Assembly: GCF_009932555.1 (NCBI RefSeq)
Contig: NZ_BLJO01000006.1
Location: 467,648 to 531,647, forward strand
From: Steroidobacter agaridevorans
GTDB lineage: Bacteria; Pseudomonadota; Gammaproteobacteria; Steroidobacterales; Steroidobacteraceae
Direction of reading: 5' to 3'
DNA length: 64,000 nucleotides
Shown: one piece after another, positions 18,299 through 26,810 of the stretch
Position numbering within the stretch: the stretch's first letter is position 1
How the letters are laid out: every line of letters starts with the position of its first letter
The notes under the pieces: generated by a model
The model's input: the letters and a program-made list of their open reading frames with translations, nothing else
What the model was told of the DNA's origin: nothing
Databases searched by the model: none
Program-made: the position numbers and the translations under genes

Positions 18299-18820
18299 AT
18301 GAACGCTCGGGCCGACCTGCCGCCGCCTCGCCCGACCCCGGACGCCGCTCCCGCGGAACGGGTGCTCGAGCTCGTGCCCCACCGGTCGCTCACTCCCAAG
18401 ACCGCGCGCATCTTCATCGTGTTGGTCGCCATACCCACCTTCGCCGTCGCACTTATGTTTACAGCCCAGGGGTTCTGGCCGGTCCTGCCCTTTGCCGGCC
18501 TGGAAATCGGGTTACTGACCTGGGCGGTCCGCGCCTCCATGCGCTCAGGGCTGGAGCGGGAAACCATTACAGTGACCCAGGACTCGGTGATCATCAGACA
18601 CTGGGACCGCCGTGGTGTGCAGTCATCGGTATTTCCTAGACATTGGTCGAGGGTTACACTCCACGCCCCGCCGGCGGCGCTACATCCCAGCCGACTCGTC
18701 TTGGAGTCGCGTGGTCACGCCTGCGAGGTGGGCAGGTTTCTCACAGAGGACGAGCGCCGCAGCCTCGCGGTGCGTCTAAAGCAGCTGGTGGGGAATATGA
18801 ACGAAACGCCCGCGCTATGA
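18299..18820 (+). CDS. DUF2244 membrane protein
   Basis: A 173-residue protein with two adjacent hydrophobic helices (about residues 38-75) and a soluble C-terminal part, matching the DUF2244 family, whose members commonly sit just upstream of coxB. The segment GFWPVLPFAGLEIGLLTWAV is typical. Function is not established; the location suggests a part in aa3 oxidase assembly or regulation. Confidence 0.8.
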   Translation: MNARADLPPPRPTPDAAPAERVLELVPHRSLTPKTARIFIVLVAIPTFAVALMFTAQGFWPVLPFAGLEIGLLTWAVRASMRSGLERETITVTQDSVIIRHWDRRGVQSSVFPRHWSRVTLHAPPAALHPSRLVLESRGHACEVGRFLTEDERRSLAVRLKQLVGNMNETPAL

Positions 18821-18914
18821 GTTAGCGCGGCGTTGAACTGCGTGCGCAGCTCGGAGTGTCGGCACTTCGAGCGCGGGCGCGGGCAGAACGAAGCACTTGG
18901 GAGCATTAGGGCCA

Positions 18915-19775
18915 ATGAAGATCGTGAAATACGCCGCAGCCGGTTCACTAGCGGCGGCAGCGTTACTGCCCACCGGGGCGGCGCTGGCGGCATGGGAAAT
19001 CAACATGCCGGTCGGCGTGACGGAGCTGAGTCGCGACATCCACGGCCTGCACATGATGATCTTCTGGATCTGCGTGCTGATCGCGATCGCGGTGTTCGGC
19101 ATGATGATCTACTCGATCGTGAAGTTCCGTCACTCGCAGGGCGCGGTGCCGGCCACCTTCGACCACTCCACCAAGGCCGAGATCGTCTGGACCATCATTC
19201 CGGTCGCGATCCTGGTCGGCATGGCCATTCCGGCCGCCGCCACGCTGGTGAAGATCGAGGACACCCGCGACTCGACCCTGACCATCAAGGTCACGGGCTA
19301 TCAGTGGAAGTGGGAGTACGAATACCTCGATCAGAAGGTGAAGTTCTTCTCCACGCTGGCGCGCGACAGCGACGCCGCCCGCCAGACCGGCTCGGGCATC
19401 GACCCGAGCAGCGTCCCCAACTATCTGCTCGAAGTGGACAAGCCGCTGGTGGTGCCGGTCGGCGCGAAGGTGCGCGTGCTGCTCACTTCGAACGACGTGA
19501 TCCACGCCTGGTGGGTGCCGGCCTTCGGCATGAAGAAGGACGCCATCCCGGGCTTCGTGAATGAATTGTGGTTCCGCGCCGACGAGCCCGGAATCTATCG
19601 CGGCCAGTGCGCCGAGCTGTGCGGTCGCGACCATGGCTTCATGCCGGTGGTCGTGCATGTGAAGCCGCAGGCCGAGTACGACAGCTGGCTCGCCGAGCAG
19701 CAGGGTGGCGCAGCCCCCGCCGCTGCCGCCCAAGTTGAGAATGCAGCGCCGGTAACGGCCGCTGCCGCGGAGTAA
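18915..19775 (+). CDS. coxB: Cytochrome c oxidase subunit II (first oxidase)
   Basis: Carries the CuA centre that accepts electrons from cytochrome c. The product of 286 residues has a cleavable-looking hydrophobic N-terminus, two membrane helices (about 35-60 and 80-100) and a periplasmic cupredoxin domain. CuA ligands are visible as the His in NDVIHAWW and the CAELCGRDHGFM block near residue 235. The C-terminus is an Ala-rich tail without any heme motif. The ATG at 18915 (KIVKYAAAG follows) is chosen over a TTG six codons upstream. Confidence 0.95.
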   Translation: MKIVKYAAAGSLAAAALLPTGAALAAWEINMPVGVTELSRDIHGLHMMIFWICVLIAIAVFGMMIYSIVKFRHSQGAVPATFDHSTKAEIVWTIIPVAILVGMAIPAAATLVKIEDTRDSTLTIKVTGYQWKWEYEYLDQKVKFFSTLARDSDAARQTGSGIDPSSVPNYLLEVDKPLVVPVGAKVRVLLTSNDVIHAWWVPAFGMKKDAIPGFVNELWFRADEPGIYRGQCAELCGRDHGFMPVVVHVKPQAEYDSWLAEQQGGAAPAAAAQVENAAPVTAAAAE

Positions 19776-19782
19776 TAGAACC

Positions 19783-21375
19783 ATGGCACACGCACACGAC
19801 GCTCACGCTCACGATCACCACGACGATCACGGCCCGGCCAAGGGCATCGGTCGCTGGCTGTTCGCGACCAACCACAAAGACATCGGCACGCTGTACATGC
19901 TGTTCAGCCTGTTGATGTTCTTCGTCGGCGGCACCATGGCGCTGGTGATCCGCGCCGAGCTGTTCCAGCCCGGCATGCAGCTGGTCGATCCGATGTTCTT
20001 CAATCAGATGACCACCATGCACGCGCTGATCATGATCTTCGGCGCGGTCATGCCGGCGTTCGTGGGTCTCGCGAACTGGATGATTCCGCTGCAGGTCGGC
20101 GCGCCGGACATGGCGCTGCCCCGCATGAACAACTTCAGCTTCTGGATCCTGCCGTTCGCCTTCACCATGCTGATCGGCACGCTGTTCGTGCCGGGCGGCG
20201 CCCCGGCCGGCGGCTGGACCATGTATCCGCCGTTGTCGCAGCAGACCGGCGAAGCGTTCCCGATGCTGATCTTCGCCGTGCACTTGATGGGTGCTTCTTC
20301 GATCATGGGCGCGATCAACGTGATCGTGACGATCATGAACATGCGCGCGCCCGGCATGTCCTTGTTGAAGATGCCGATCTTCGTCTGGACGTGGTTGATC
20401 ACGGCGTACTTGTTGATTGCGGTGATGCCGGTGCTCGCGGGCGCCGTGACCATGCTGCTGACCGACCACTACTTCGGCACGACCTTCTTCGAGGCGGCCG
20501 GCGGCGGCGACCCGGTGATGTTCCAGCACATCTTCTGGTTCTTCGGTCACCCCGAGGTGTACATCATGATCCTGCCGGCGTTCGGCATCGTCTCGGAGAT
20601 CATCCCGACGTTCTCCCGCAAGCCGCTGTTCGGCTACGACGCGATGGTGTACGCGACCGCTTCGATCGCCTTCCTGTCGTTCATCGTGTGGGCGCACCAC
20701 ATGTTCACGGTGGGCATGCCGCTGGCCGGTCAGATGTTCTTCATGCTCGCGACCATGCTGATCGCGGTGCCGACCGGCGTGAAGGTGTTCAACTGGACCG
20801 CGACCATGTTCAAGGGCTCGATCAGCTTCGAGCCGCCGATGCTGTTCGCGATCTCCTTCCTGTTCCTGTTCACGATCGGCGGCTTCTCGGGCTTGATGCT
20901 CGCGATCGTGCCGGCGGACTTCCAGTATCACGACACCTACTTCGTGGTGGCGCACTTCCACTACGTGCTGGTGCCGGGCGCGGTGTTCTCGCTGATGGCC
21001 GCGGCGTACTACTGGCTGCCGAAGTGGACCGGCCACATGTACAACATGAAGCTGGCCAAGGCGCACTTCTGGCTGTCGACCATCTTCGTGAACGTGCTGT
21101 TCTTCCCGCAGCACTTCCTGGGTCTGGCCGGCATGCCGCGTCGTATCCCGGACTACTCCACGCAGTTCGCCGACTGGAACATGATTTCCTCGATCGGCGC
21201 CTTCGGCTTCGGTCTGTCGCAGCTGCTGTTCGTTTACATCGTCGTCTCGTGCATCCGTGGCGGTGAGAAGGCGAGCGACAAAGTTTGGGACAGCGGCCGT
21301 CCGCATGGCTTGGAATGGACCCTGAGCTCGCCGCCGCCGTATCACAGCTTCGAAACCGCTCCTGAAGTGAAGTAA
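19783..21375 (+). CDS. ctaD: Cytochrome c oxidase subunit I (first oxidase)
   Basis: Twelve-helix catalytic subunit with heme a and the heme a3-CuB site. Visible residues: WFFGHPEVY (CuB His, cross-linked Tyr and D-channel Glu), WAHHMFTVG (CuB His pair), VAHFHYVLVPG (heme a3 and heme a His) and PTGVKVFNW (K-channel Lys). These mark an A1-type proton pump. The His/Asp-rich start AHAHDAHAHDHHDD is unusual but is found in related proteins. 530 residues, normal length. It starts seven bases after coxB. Confidence 0.97.
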   Translation: MAHAHDAHAHDHHDDHGPAKGIGRWLFATNHKDIGTLYMLFSLLMFFVGGTMALVIRAELFQPGMQLVDPMFFNQMTTMHALIMIFGAVMPAFVGLANWMIPLQVGAPDMALPRMNNFSFWILPFAFTMLIGTLFVPGGAPAGGWTMYPPLSQQTGEAFPMLIFAVHLMGASSIMGAINVIVTIMNMRAPGMSLLKMPIFVWTWLITAYLLIAVMPVLAGAVTMLLTDHYFGTTFFEAAGGGDPVMFQHIFWFFGHPEVYIMILPAFGIVSEIIPTFSRKPLFGYDAMVYATASIAFLSFIVWAHHMFTVGMPLAGQMFFMLATMLIAVPTGVKVFNWTATMFKGSISFEPPMLFAISFLFLFTIGGFSGLMLAIVPADFQYHDTYFVVAHFHYVLVPGAVFSLMAAAYYWLPKWTGHMYNMKLAKAHFWLSTIFVNVLFFPQHFLGLAGMPRRIPDYSTQFADWNMISSIGAFGFGLSQLLFVYIVVSCIRGGEKASDKVWDSGRPHGLEWTLSSPPPYHSFETAPEVK

Positions 21376-21500
21376 TGGCTACCGAGATTCGAGATCCGGA
21401 ACGCAAGCGGGGCATCCAGCGCACGGTCATCTGGCTGTTGCTGCTGGCCGCGTCGTTCTATTTCGGTTTCATCGCCATGGCGGTGATGCGGTCGCAGTGA
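21375..21500 (+). CDS. Small cytochrome oxidase assembly protein, 41 residues
   Basis: A short gene overlapping the ctaD stop by one base (TAATG). It encodes a charged N-terminus [17 protein letters not shown], one membrane helix (about residues 18-37) and ends RSQ. The one-helix layout and place between ctaD and ctaG match the small assembly proteins seen in many proteobacterial cox operons. Its tight coupling to both neighbours supports it as real. Confidence 0.75.
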   Translation: MATEIRDPERKRGIQRTVIWLLLLAASFYFGFIAMAVMRSQ

Positions 21501-21501
21501 C

Positions 21502-22041
21502 ATGACAGAGGCACCGCTCAAAAAGGCGAATCGCTCGCTGACCCGGCAGCTGTGGATCTTTGCTGCCGGCAGCTTCGCGTTCGGCTTCGCGCTGGTGCCC
21601 CTGTACAACGTGATTTGCGACGTCACCGGTTACGGCGATCGCACCAAGCTGGTGGAGGCGAGCAGCTTCACCGCGCCGGAAGACAAGAACCGGCTGGTGA
21701 CGATCGAGCTGCTGTCGGATTCGCCGGCGATCGGCGATTGGGAGTTCCGGCCCGCCGTCGGCAGCATCGAAGTGCATCCCGGGCGTTTGAGCGAAGCGAA
21801 GTTTTACGCGCGCAATCTGCGCAATCAGGCGGTGGTGGCTCAGGCCATCCCCAGCATCGCGCCGCTGCAAGCGACCAAGTACTTCCACAAGACCGAATGT
21901 TTCTGCTTCACGCCGCAGCCGTTCGACGCGCAACAGGAGCGGGAGCTCACGGTGCGCTTCATCGTCGACCCGAAGCTGCCCGTGAACATCGATCGCTTGA
22001 CGCTCTCGTATGTCATGTACGACGCGAAGAGCACCAGCTGA
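21502..22041 (+). CDS. ctaG: Cytochrome c oxidase copper-insertion protein CtaG/Cox11
   Basis: Membrane-anchored copper chaperone that delivers copper to the CuB site of subunit I. The 179-residue protein has one N-terminal helix (about 18-37) followed by a periplasmic domain with the copper-binding motif ECFCFTPQ near residue 132. It begins one base after the small assembly gene. Confidence 0.95.
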   Translation: MTEAPLKKANRSLTRQLWIFAAGSFAFGFALVPLYNVICDVTGYGDRTKLVEASSFTAPEDKNRLVTIELLSDSPAIGDWEFRPAVGSIEVHPGRLSEAKFYARNLRNQAVVAQAIPSIAPLQATKYFHKTECFCFTPQPFDAQQERELTVRFIVDPKLPVNIDRLTLSYVMYDAKSTS

Positions 22042-22086
22042 TTTTTGAGTACCGAACTGATTCGTTGAAATGAGTGGCAGATAACT

Positions 22087-22971
22087 ATGGCCCACGCACA
22101 GACCACGCACGCGCCGTCCGAGAAGTATTACGTTCCCCACAGTAGCCCGTGGCCGCTGGTGGGCTCGATCGCTCTGTTCACGACCGTGGGCGGAGGCGCG
22201 ATGTGGCTCAACCACTCGAACGCCGGTCCGTGGGTGATGACGGTGGGCTTCGCCATCCTGCTGTTCATGTTCGCCGGCTGGTTCGGCGCCGTGATCAAGG
22301 AGAGCGAAGGCCGCTTCTACAATGACGCGGTGGACCGCTCGTTCCGCATGGGCATGATGTGGTTCATCTTCTCCGAAGTCATGTTCTTCGCGGCGTTCTT
22401 CGGCGCGCTGTGGTACGCACGTAACTTCTCGGTGCCGTGGCTGGGCGGTGAAGGCACGCGCGCGCTGACCAAGATCATCCGTGGCGACAACTACGAAGCG
22501 TCCTGGCCGACCGACGGCCCGGGCGATGTCGGCGGCGACTTCGACGTGATTCCTGCGTTCGGTCTGCCGGCGATCAATACCGCGATCCTGCTGACTTCCG
22601 GCATCACGATCACCATCGCGCATCACGCCATCAAGGCCGGCAACCGCGCCGTGCTGAATATCTTCCTCGGCCTGACCATCGCGCTGGGCTTCCTGTTCGT
22701 GTACCTGCAGGCGCACGAGTACATCGAGGCTTATCAGCACTACAACCTGAAGCTGACCTCGGGCATCTACGGCTCGACGTTCTTCATGCTGACCGGCTTC
22801 CACGGCTTCCACGTGACCATGGGCGCGATCATGCTGGCGGTGGTGTGGTTCCGCTGCTTGAAGGGCCACTTCACGCCGACGCATCACTTCGCGTTCGAAG
22901 GCGTGGCCTGGTACTGGCACTTCGTCGACGTGGTGTGGCTGGGCCTGTTCGTATTCGTGTACTGGCTGTAA
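22087..22971 (+). CDS. coxC: Cytochrome c oxidase subunit III (first oxidase)
   Basis: Seven-helix subunit that stabilises the catalytic core. The 294-residue protein shows the family signatures MMWFIFSEVMFF near residue 95, TGFHGFHVTMG near 238 and WYWHFVDVVWLGLFVFVYWL at the C-terminus. Last gene of the first oxidase set, closed by the terminator at 23028-23062. Confidence 0.96.
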   Translation: MAHAQTTHAPSEKYYVPHSSPWPLVGSIALFTTVGGGAMWLNHSNAGPWVMTVGFAILLFMFAGWFGAVIKESEGRFYNDAVDRSFRMGMMWFIFSEVMFFAAFFGALWYARNFSVPWLGGEGTRALTKIIRGDNYEASWPTDGPGDVGGDFDVIPAFGLPAINTAILLTSGITITIAHHAIKAGNRAVLNIFLGLTIALGFLFVYLQAHEYIEAYQHYNLKLTSGIYGSTFFMLTGFHGFHVTMGAIMLAVVWFRCLKGHFTPTHHFAFEGVAWYWHFVDVVWLGLFVFVYWL

Positions 22972-23027
22972 CCAGTCGACAGCACTGACTGCGGAGCGCC
23001 GATCTGCGAGCGCTCCGCGACTTCCCG

Positions 23028-23062
23028 GGGCCGCCGCTTCAACTGAACGCGGCGGCCCTTTT
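23028..23062 (+). terminator. Rho-independent terminator after coxC
   Basis: A perfect 10-bp stem, GGGCCGCCGC (23028-23037) and GCGGCGGCCC (23049-23058), with an 11-base loop, followed by TTTTGCTTT. It separates the first oxidase operon from the oppositely oriented twin-TM gene, whose stop begins only a few bases later. Confidence 0.85.
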
Positions 23063-23065
23063 GCT

Positions 23066-23266
23066 TTACATGCCTTGCGGCGTGATCAGGCCCTGCGACC
23101 AGGCCAGCAGCAACAGCAGGAACAGCAACACGGACAGCCCGACGCGCACCGACAGCGCATTGACCATCTTCTTCGACGTACCCTTGTCGGTGACCAGATA
23201 GAACAGGCCGGAGGCCATGCTGAGCACGATGGCGACCAGGCAGGCGATGATGAAGAACTTGACCAT
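23066..23266 (-). CDS. Twin transmembrane protein (DUF2909 family)
   Basis: A 66-residue protein made of two membrane helices (about 3-26 and 42-60) joined by the loop TDKGTSKKMVNALSVRV. This size, layout and location beside surf1 fit the DUF2909 / twin-transmembrane group linked to cytochrome oxidase loci. An AGGAG ribosome site precedes the ATG at 23266. It is the only minus-strand gene inside the respiratory locus and is divergent from surf1. Function unknown. Confidence 0.75.
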   Translation of the reverse strand: MVKFFIIACLVAIVLSMASGLFYLVTDKGTSKKMVNALSVRVGLSVLLFLLLLLAWSQGLITPQGM

Positions 23267-23311
23267 GGCACTCTCCTGATCCGACTTCACGCGGATCGCA
23301 AGCAGTATATC

Positions 23312-24058
23312 GTGAGCGCTACTGACACAAAGCCGAAGACCCGCGTTTGGCGTCCGAGCATGTTCGGGGCCGCGCTGACCGTGTTCGGCGTGGCCTTCTT
23401 CCTCTGGCTCGGCTTCTGGCAGCTGGGCCGGGCCGATCAGAAGCAGGCGCTGCTCGATCAGTATGCAACCGCGCAGCAGACGCAGGTCGAGATCACCCCG
23501 CAGAACGCCGCCAGCCTGCCGCGCTATCAGCGAGCCGAAGTTTCGGGTCGGTTCGATCCGGCACACCAGATCCTGCTCGACAACATGCCCTCGCACGCCG
23601 GACAGCCGGGCTATCGGGTGGTCACTCCGTTCGAAACGGCGGCAGGTTGGCTGCTGGTGGATAGAGGGTGGTTGCCTCTGGGCGGCTCACGCAGTCAGTT
23701 GCCGGACATCCAGGTCGGAAATGACCAGCGCACGATCACCGGCACCGTCGATGAGTTGCCTCGAGCGGGCATCGAGCTGAAGGCGCCGTCGGTGGACGCC
23801 AGTGTTCCCTGGCCGCGTGTGCTCAGCTTTCCTCAGCAAGCTGCGCTCGAACAGCAGTTGGGTCAGAAGCTCATTCCCGGACTGTTGTTGCTCGATGCTT
23901 CACAACCCGACGGCTACGAACGCATCTGGGAAGCCCATCTCGGCTTCCGTCCCGAGCGTCACGTCGGCTACGCCGTGCAGTGGTTCGCGTTCGCCGCCGC
24001 TGCCGTGATTCTGTTCGTTATCACCAGTTTCCGTACCAAGAAGGCAACAGATGAATAG
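23312..24058 (+). CDS. SURF1 family cytochrome oxidase assembly protein
   Basis: Helps insert heme a into subunit I. The protein has two membrane helices at the ends (about 18-38 and 222-240) around a periplasmic domain, with the signature GFWQLGRADQKQALL after helix 1, VDRGWLP near 115 and the terminal GYAVQWFAFA. The GTG at 23312 gives 248 residues and a basic cytoplasmic N-terminus; an ATG at 23360 would leave almost nothing before the first helix. The divergent twin-TM gene is 45 bases away. Confidence 0.88.
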   Translation: MSATDTKPKTRVWRPSMFGAALTVFGVAFFLWLGFWQLGRADQKQALLDQYATAQQTQVEITPQNAASLPRYQRAEVSGRFDPAHQILLDNMPSHAGQPGYRVVTPFETAAGWLLVDRGWLPLGGSRSQLPDIQVGNDQRTITGTVDELPRAGIELKAPSVDASVPWPRVLSFPQQAALEQQLGQKLIPGLLLLDASQPDGYERIWEAHLGFRPERHVGYAVQWFAFAAAAVILFVITSFRTKKATDE

Positions 24059-24665
24059 TCCCGTTGACCCGGCCCAGCCCCGGCCGGTCGCTCGCAAACA
24101 AATCTGGATCCTGGTCGGCGCCTTCTTCGCGCCGCTGGCGTTGGCGTTCGTGCTCTATTACGGCATGGGCGTGCGTCCCCATGGCAACACCAACAAAGGC
24201 GATTTGATTCAGCCGGCGCGGCCGCTGCCGGAAGTAGAGCTGCCGGGCGCGACGGATCAAACGCTTGCCGCGAATGCTCTGCGCGGCAAGTGGAGCATGC
24301 TGTTCATCGGCGATGGCGCTTGCGACGCCCGATGTCGGGAAGCCCTTACGTTGATGCGTCAAACGAGACTGGCGCTCGGCGACAAGATGGAACGAGTCCA
24401 GCGCGTGTTTCTGGTCAGCGGCAACTGCTGCGATCAGGCTTATCTCGAGGCTGAACAAAGCGGCCTGTTGCTCGGACGCATCGATAATTCCGCGGGCCAG
24501 ACATTGTTAGAAACATTCCCGGATGCAGCCCAGGCAGCCAGCCTCGGACGCATTTATCTGGTCGATCCGCTCGGCAATCTGATGATGAAATATGAGCCTG
24601 ACGCGCCGCAAAAAGGGCTGTTGGAAGATTTGAAGAAATTACTGAAGCTGTCGCATATCGGATAA
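24051..24665 (+). CDS. SCO1-like membrane-anchored thioredoxin-fold protein
   Basis: A 204-residue protein with one N-terminal helix (about 15-37) and a periplasmic thioredoxin-like domain. It contains CDARC (Cx3C) near residue 87, the spacing used by SCO1 copper chaperones, and a further CC pair near 125. The typical downstream SCO histidine is not clearly seen, so copper transfer to CuA is an inference. It overlaps the surf1 stop by 8 bases and so is translationally coupled to it. Confidence 0.7.
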   Translation: MNSPVDPAQPRPVARKQIWILVGAFFAPLALAFVLYYGMGVRPHGNTNKGDLIQPARPLPEVELPGATDQTLAANALRGKWSMLFIGDGACDARCREALTLMRQTRLALGDKMERVQRVFLVSGNCCDQAYLEAEQSGLLLGRIDNSAGQTLLETFPDAAQAASLGRIYLVDPLGNLMMKYEPDAPQKGLLEDLKKLLKLSHIG

Positions 24666-24789
24666 CTGTGACACACTCGTGCCGCTAGCGAAGGAGTGCG
24701 CCACGGCATTTCTTCGCGCGCAGATTGAATTGAACAAAAGAGGTATCGCGTAACGGTCGATTAGTTCTGCAGCAGCTCGGGGGATTGCC

Positions 24790-25344
24790 ATGAAATGCAT
24801 CTACTACCTGTCGTCGACGCTGAAGTGCACACAGGACGTTTCAGATGATCTGCATGAAGTGGGCGTCGAAGATTTCTATCTGCACGTCATCTCCAAAGAT
24901 GAGTGCGGCCTGAAGAAACAACACATCCATTCCTCGAACTACTTAGAAACACTGGACATTGTCCGGGATGGTTTCATCGGCGCGGCGCTCGGCTTCGTCG
25001 CCGGCCTGATCGGCATCGGGCTGCTGATGTACTTCAAACCCTTCGGCCCCGACTTCGAAGTCCCGACATTGGTCTACGCCATCCTGGTCGGCGCCGCGAC
25101 GTTGTTCGGTGCGTGGGAAGGCGGCCTGACCGGCATCGCCACCGAGAACAACAAGCTCAAGAAGTTTCACGACGATATCGCCGCCGGCAAATATCTGATC
25201 CTGGTCTATGTCAGTAAGCACCAGGAAGCAACGGTCCGCAAAATGATGGCGGAACGTCATGCGGATGCCGAAATGGTCGGCGTCGATTCGCACTTCGTCA
25301 ACCCATTCACGTCCGTGGAGCGAGTCACCGCACCCAAAGCCTGA
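24790..25344 (+). CDS. Unknown two-helix membrane protein between the two oxidases
   Basis: A 184-residue protein that I cannot name. Residues 1-55 form a soluble part (two Cys at 3 and 13); a Gly-rich helix pair spans about 62-81 and 92-117; residues 120-184 are again soluble with the strand-like KYLILVYV. A ferredoxin-like half on each side of a Gly-rich helical hairpin recalls DUF1269 / general-stress-protein architecture, but that is only a resemblance. The 124-base gap in front contains no gene and may hold its promoter. Confidence 0.65.
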   Translation: MKCIYYLSSTLKCTQDVSDDLHEVGVEDFYLHVISKDECGLKKQHIHSSNYLETLDIVRDGFIGAALGFVAGLIGIGLLMYFKPFGPDFEVPTLVYAILVGAATLFGAWEGGLTGIATENNKLKKFHDDIAAGKYLILVYVSKHQEATVRKMMAERHADAEMVGVDSHFVNPFTSVERVTAPKA

Positions 25345-25397
25345 AGACAACAACAACCAACAAGCGCGCTTCAGGGAAACGAAGAGGGGAACCGCCA

Positions 25398-26750
25398 ATG
25401 CTGATAGCGATCGCACTGATCGTGCTCGTCGTGGCCACGGTGCTGTTTCATTTCTTGAGCCCTTGGTACTTCACGCCGATCGCCTCCAACTGGGATACCG
25501 TCGATGCGACCGTCGACGTGACTTTCTGGGTGACGGGCGTCGTGTTCGTCGCGGTGAATCTGTTCCTGGCCTACTGCATCATTCGTTACCGGCACCGCAA
25601 GGGCAACAAAGCCCATTACGAGCCGGAGAACAAGAAACTCGAATGGTGGCTGACCGGCATCACCTCGGTCGGCATCGCCGCGATGCTCGCGCCGGGTCTG
25701 TCGGTGTGGGCCAAATTCGTCACCGTGCCGGAAGACGCAGCGGCGGTGGAAGTGCTGGGCCAGCAATGGGCCTGGAGCTATCGGTTCCCCGGCAAGGATG
25801 GCGAGCTCGGCGCATCGCACGCCCACCTGATCAGCGTCGACAATCCTTTTGGCATGGATCCGAACGATCCGGTCGGTCAGGACGATGTGCTGGTCTCCAA
25901 TCCGCAGCTCCATCTGCCCATCGACAAGCCCGTGAAGATGCTGTTGCGCGCGAAGGATGTGAACCATCAATTCGCCGTGCCGCAATTTCGCGTGAAGATG
26001 GACATGGTGCCCGGCATGGTCACGCACTTCTGGTTCACGCCCACGCGCACCGGCGAGTTCGACGTGCTCTGCGAGCAGCTCTGCGGCATGGCTCACTTCG
26101 CCATGCGCGGCCGCGTCGTCGTGAATACCCAAGAGGACTTCGATAAGTGGCTCGATGCGCAGCCGACGTTCGAACAAACGCTCACCGCGACCAAAGGCGA
26201 TCCGGTCGCGGGCCAGGCATTGTTCGCGACCTGCACGGCGTGTCATGGCGCAAAGGGCGAAGGCAATCGCGAGCTGAATGCGCCGAAGCTCAGCGGCCAG
26301 GCCGATTGGTATCTGGTGCGACAGCTGCAGAGCTTCAAGGCGGGCGTACGCGGCTCGAATGACCAGGACGCGCCCGCGAAACAAATGATTCCGTTCGCGT
26401 CCATGCTCGCCGACGACGCCGCGGTTCGAAACGTCGTTGCTTATATAAAGACTCTGCCGGAAGTGCGTCCGGCGGCCAGCGTGGTAGGCGATCCGGTTCG
26501 CGGCAAGGAATTGTATGAAACCTGCTCGGCCTGTCATGGCGACACGGCCAAGGGCATCTGGGCGACGAACGCGCCCCGGCTGTCCAACATGAGCGACTGG
26601 TACATGGCGCGCCAGCTCCAGCACTTCCGCGACGGCATTCGCGGCGGTCACCCACAGGACTTTCATGGCGCCCAGATGCGATCGATGGCGAAGGTGCTCG
26701 CCGACGATCAGGACGTCGCCGACGTTCTCGATTACATACGGACCTTATAA
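25398..26750 (+). CDS. coxB: Oxidase subunit II fused to a diheme cytochrome c (second oxidase)
   Basis: A 450-residue subunit II. Residues 1-20, about 45-65 and 83-105 are hydrophobic. The cupredoxin domain carries the CuA ligands in VNHQF and CEQLCGMAH near residue 215. Two cytochrome c domains follow, with CTACH at 279-283 and CSACH at 376-380, each with a PKLSGQ/PRLSNM...W-Y block like that of cytochrome c4. Such caa3/cca-type subunits let the enzyme take electrons without a separate cytochrome c. A strong AGAGGGGA ribosome site precedes the ATG. Confidence 0.92.
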   Translation: MLIAIALIVLVVATVLFHFLSPWYFTPIASNWDTVDATVDVTFWVTGVVFVAVNLFLAYCIIRYRHRKGNKAHYEPENKKLEWWLTGITSVGIAAMLAPGLSVWAKFVTVPEDAAAVEVLGQQWAWSYRFPGKDGELGASHAHLISVDNPFGMDPNDPVGQDDVLVSNPQLHLPIDKPVKMLLRAKDVNHQFAVPQFRVKMDMVPGMVTHFWFTPTRTGEFDVLCEQLCGMAHFAMRGRVVVNTQEDFDKWLDAQPTFEQTLTATKGDPVAGQALFATCTACHGAKGEGNRELNAPKLSGQADWYLVRQLQSFKAGVRGSNDQDAPAKQMIPFASMLADDAAVRNVVAYIKTLPEVRPAASVVGDPVRGKELYETCSACHGDTAKGIWATNAPRLSNMSDWYMARQLQHFRDGIRGGHPQDFHGAQMRSMAKVLADDQDVADVLDYIRTL

Positions 26751-26810
26751 ACCCCGCTCCCAGGCGAGATCAGAAGGCTTATCCAGAACATGTAGAAGGA
26801 GTGTGTGTCG

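Noticed and set aside
19639-21345. 568-codon open frame opposite ctaD
   Set aside because: His/Arg/Gln/Glu-rich composition with no domain; it mirrors the codon bias of the highly conserved ctaD on the other strand.
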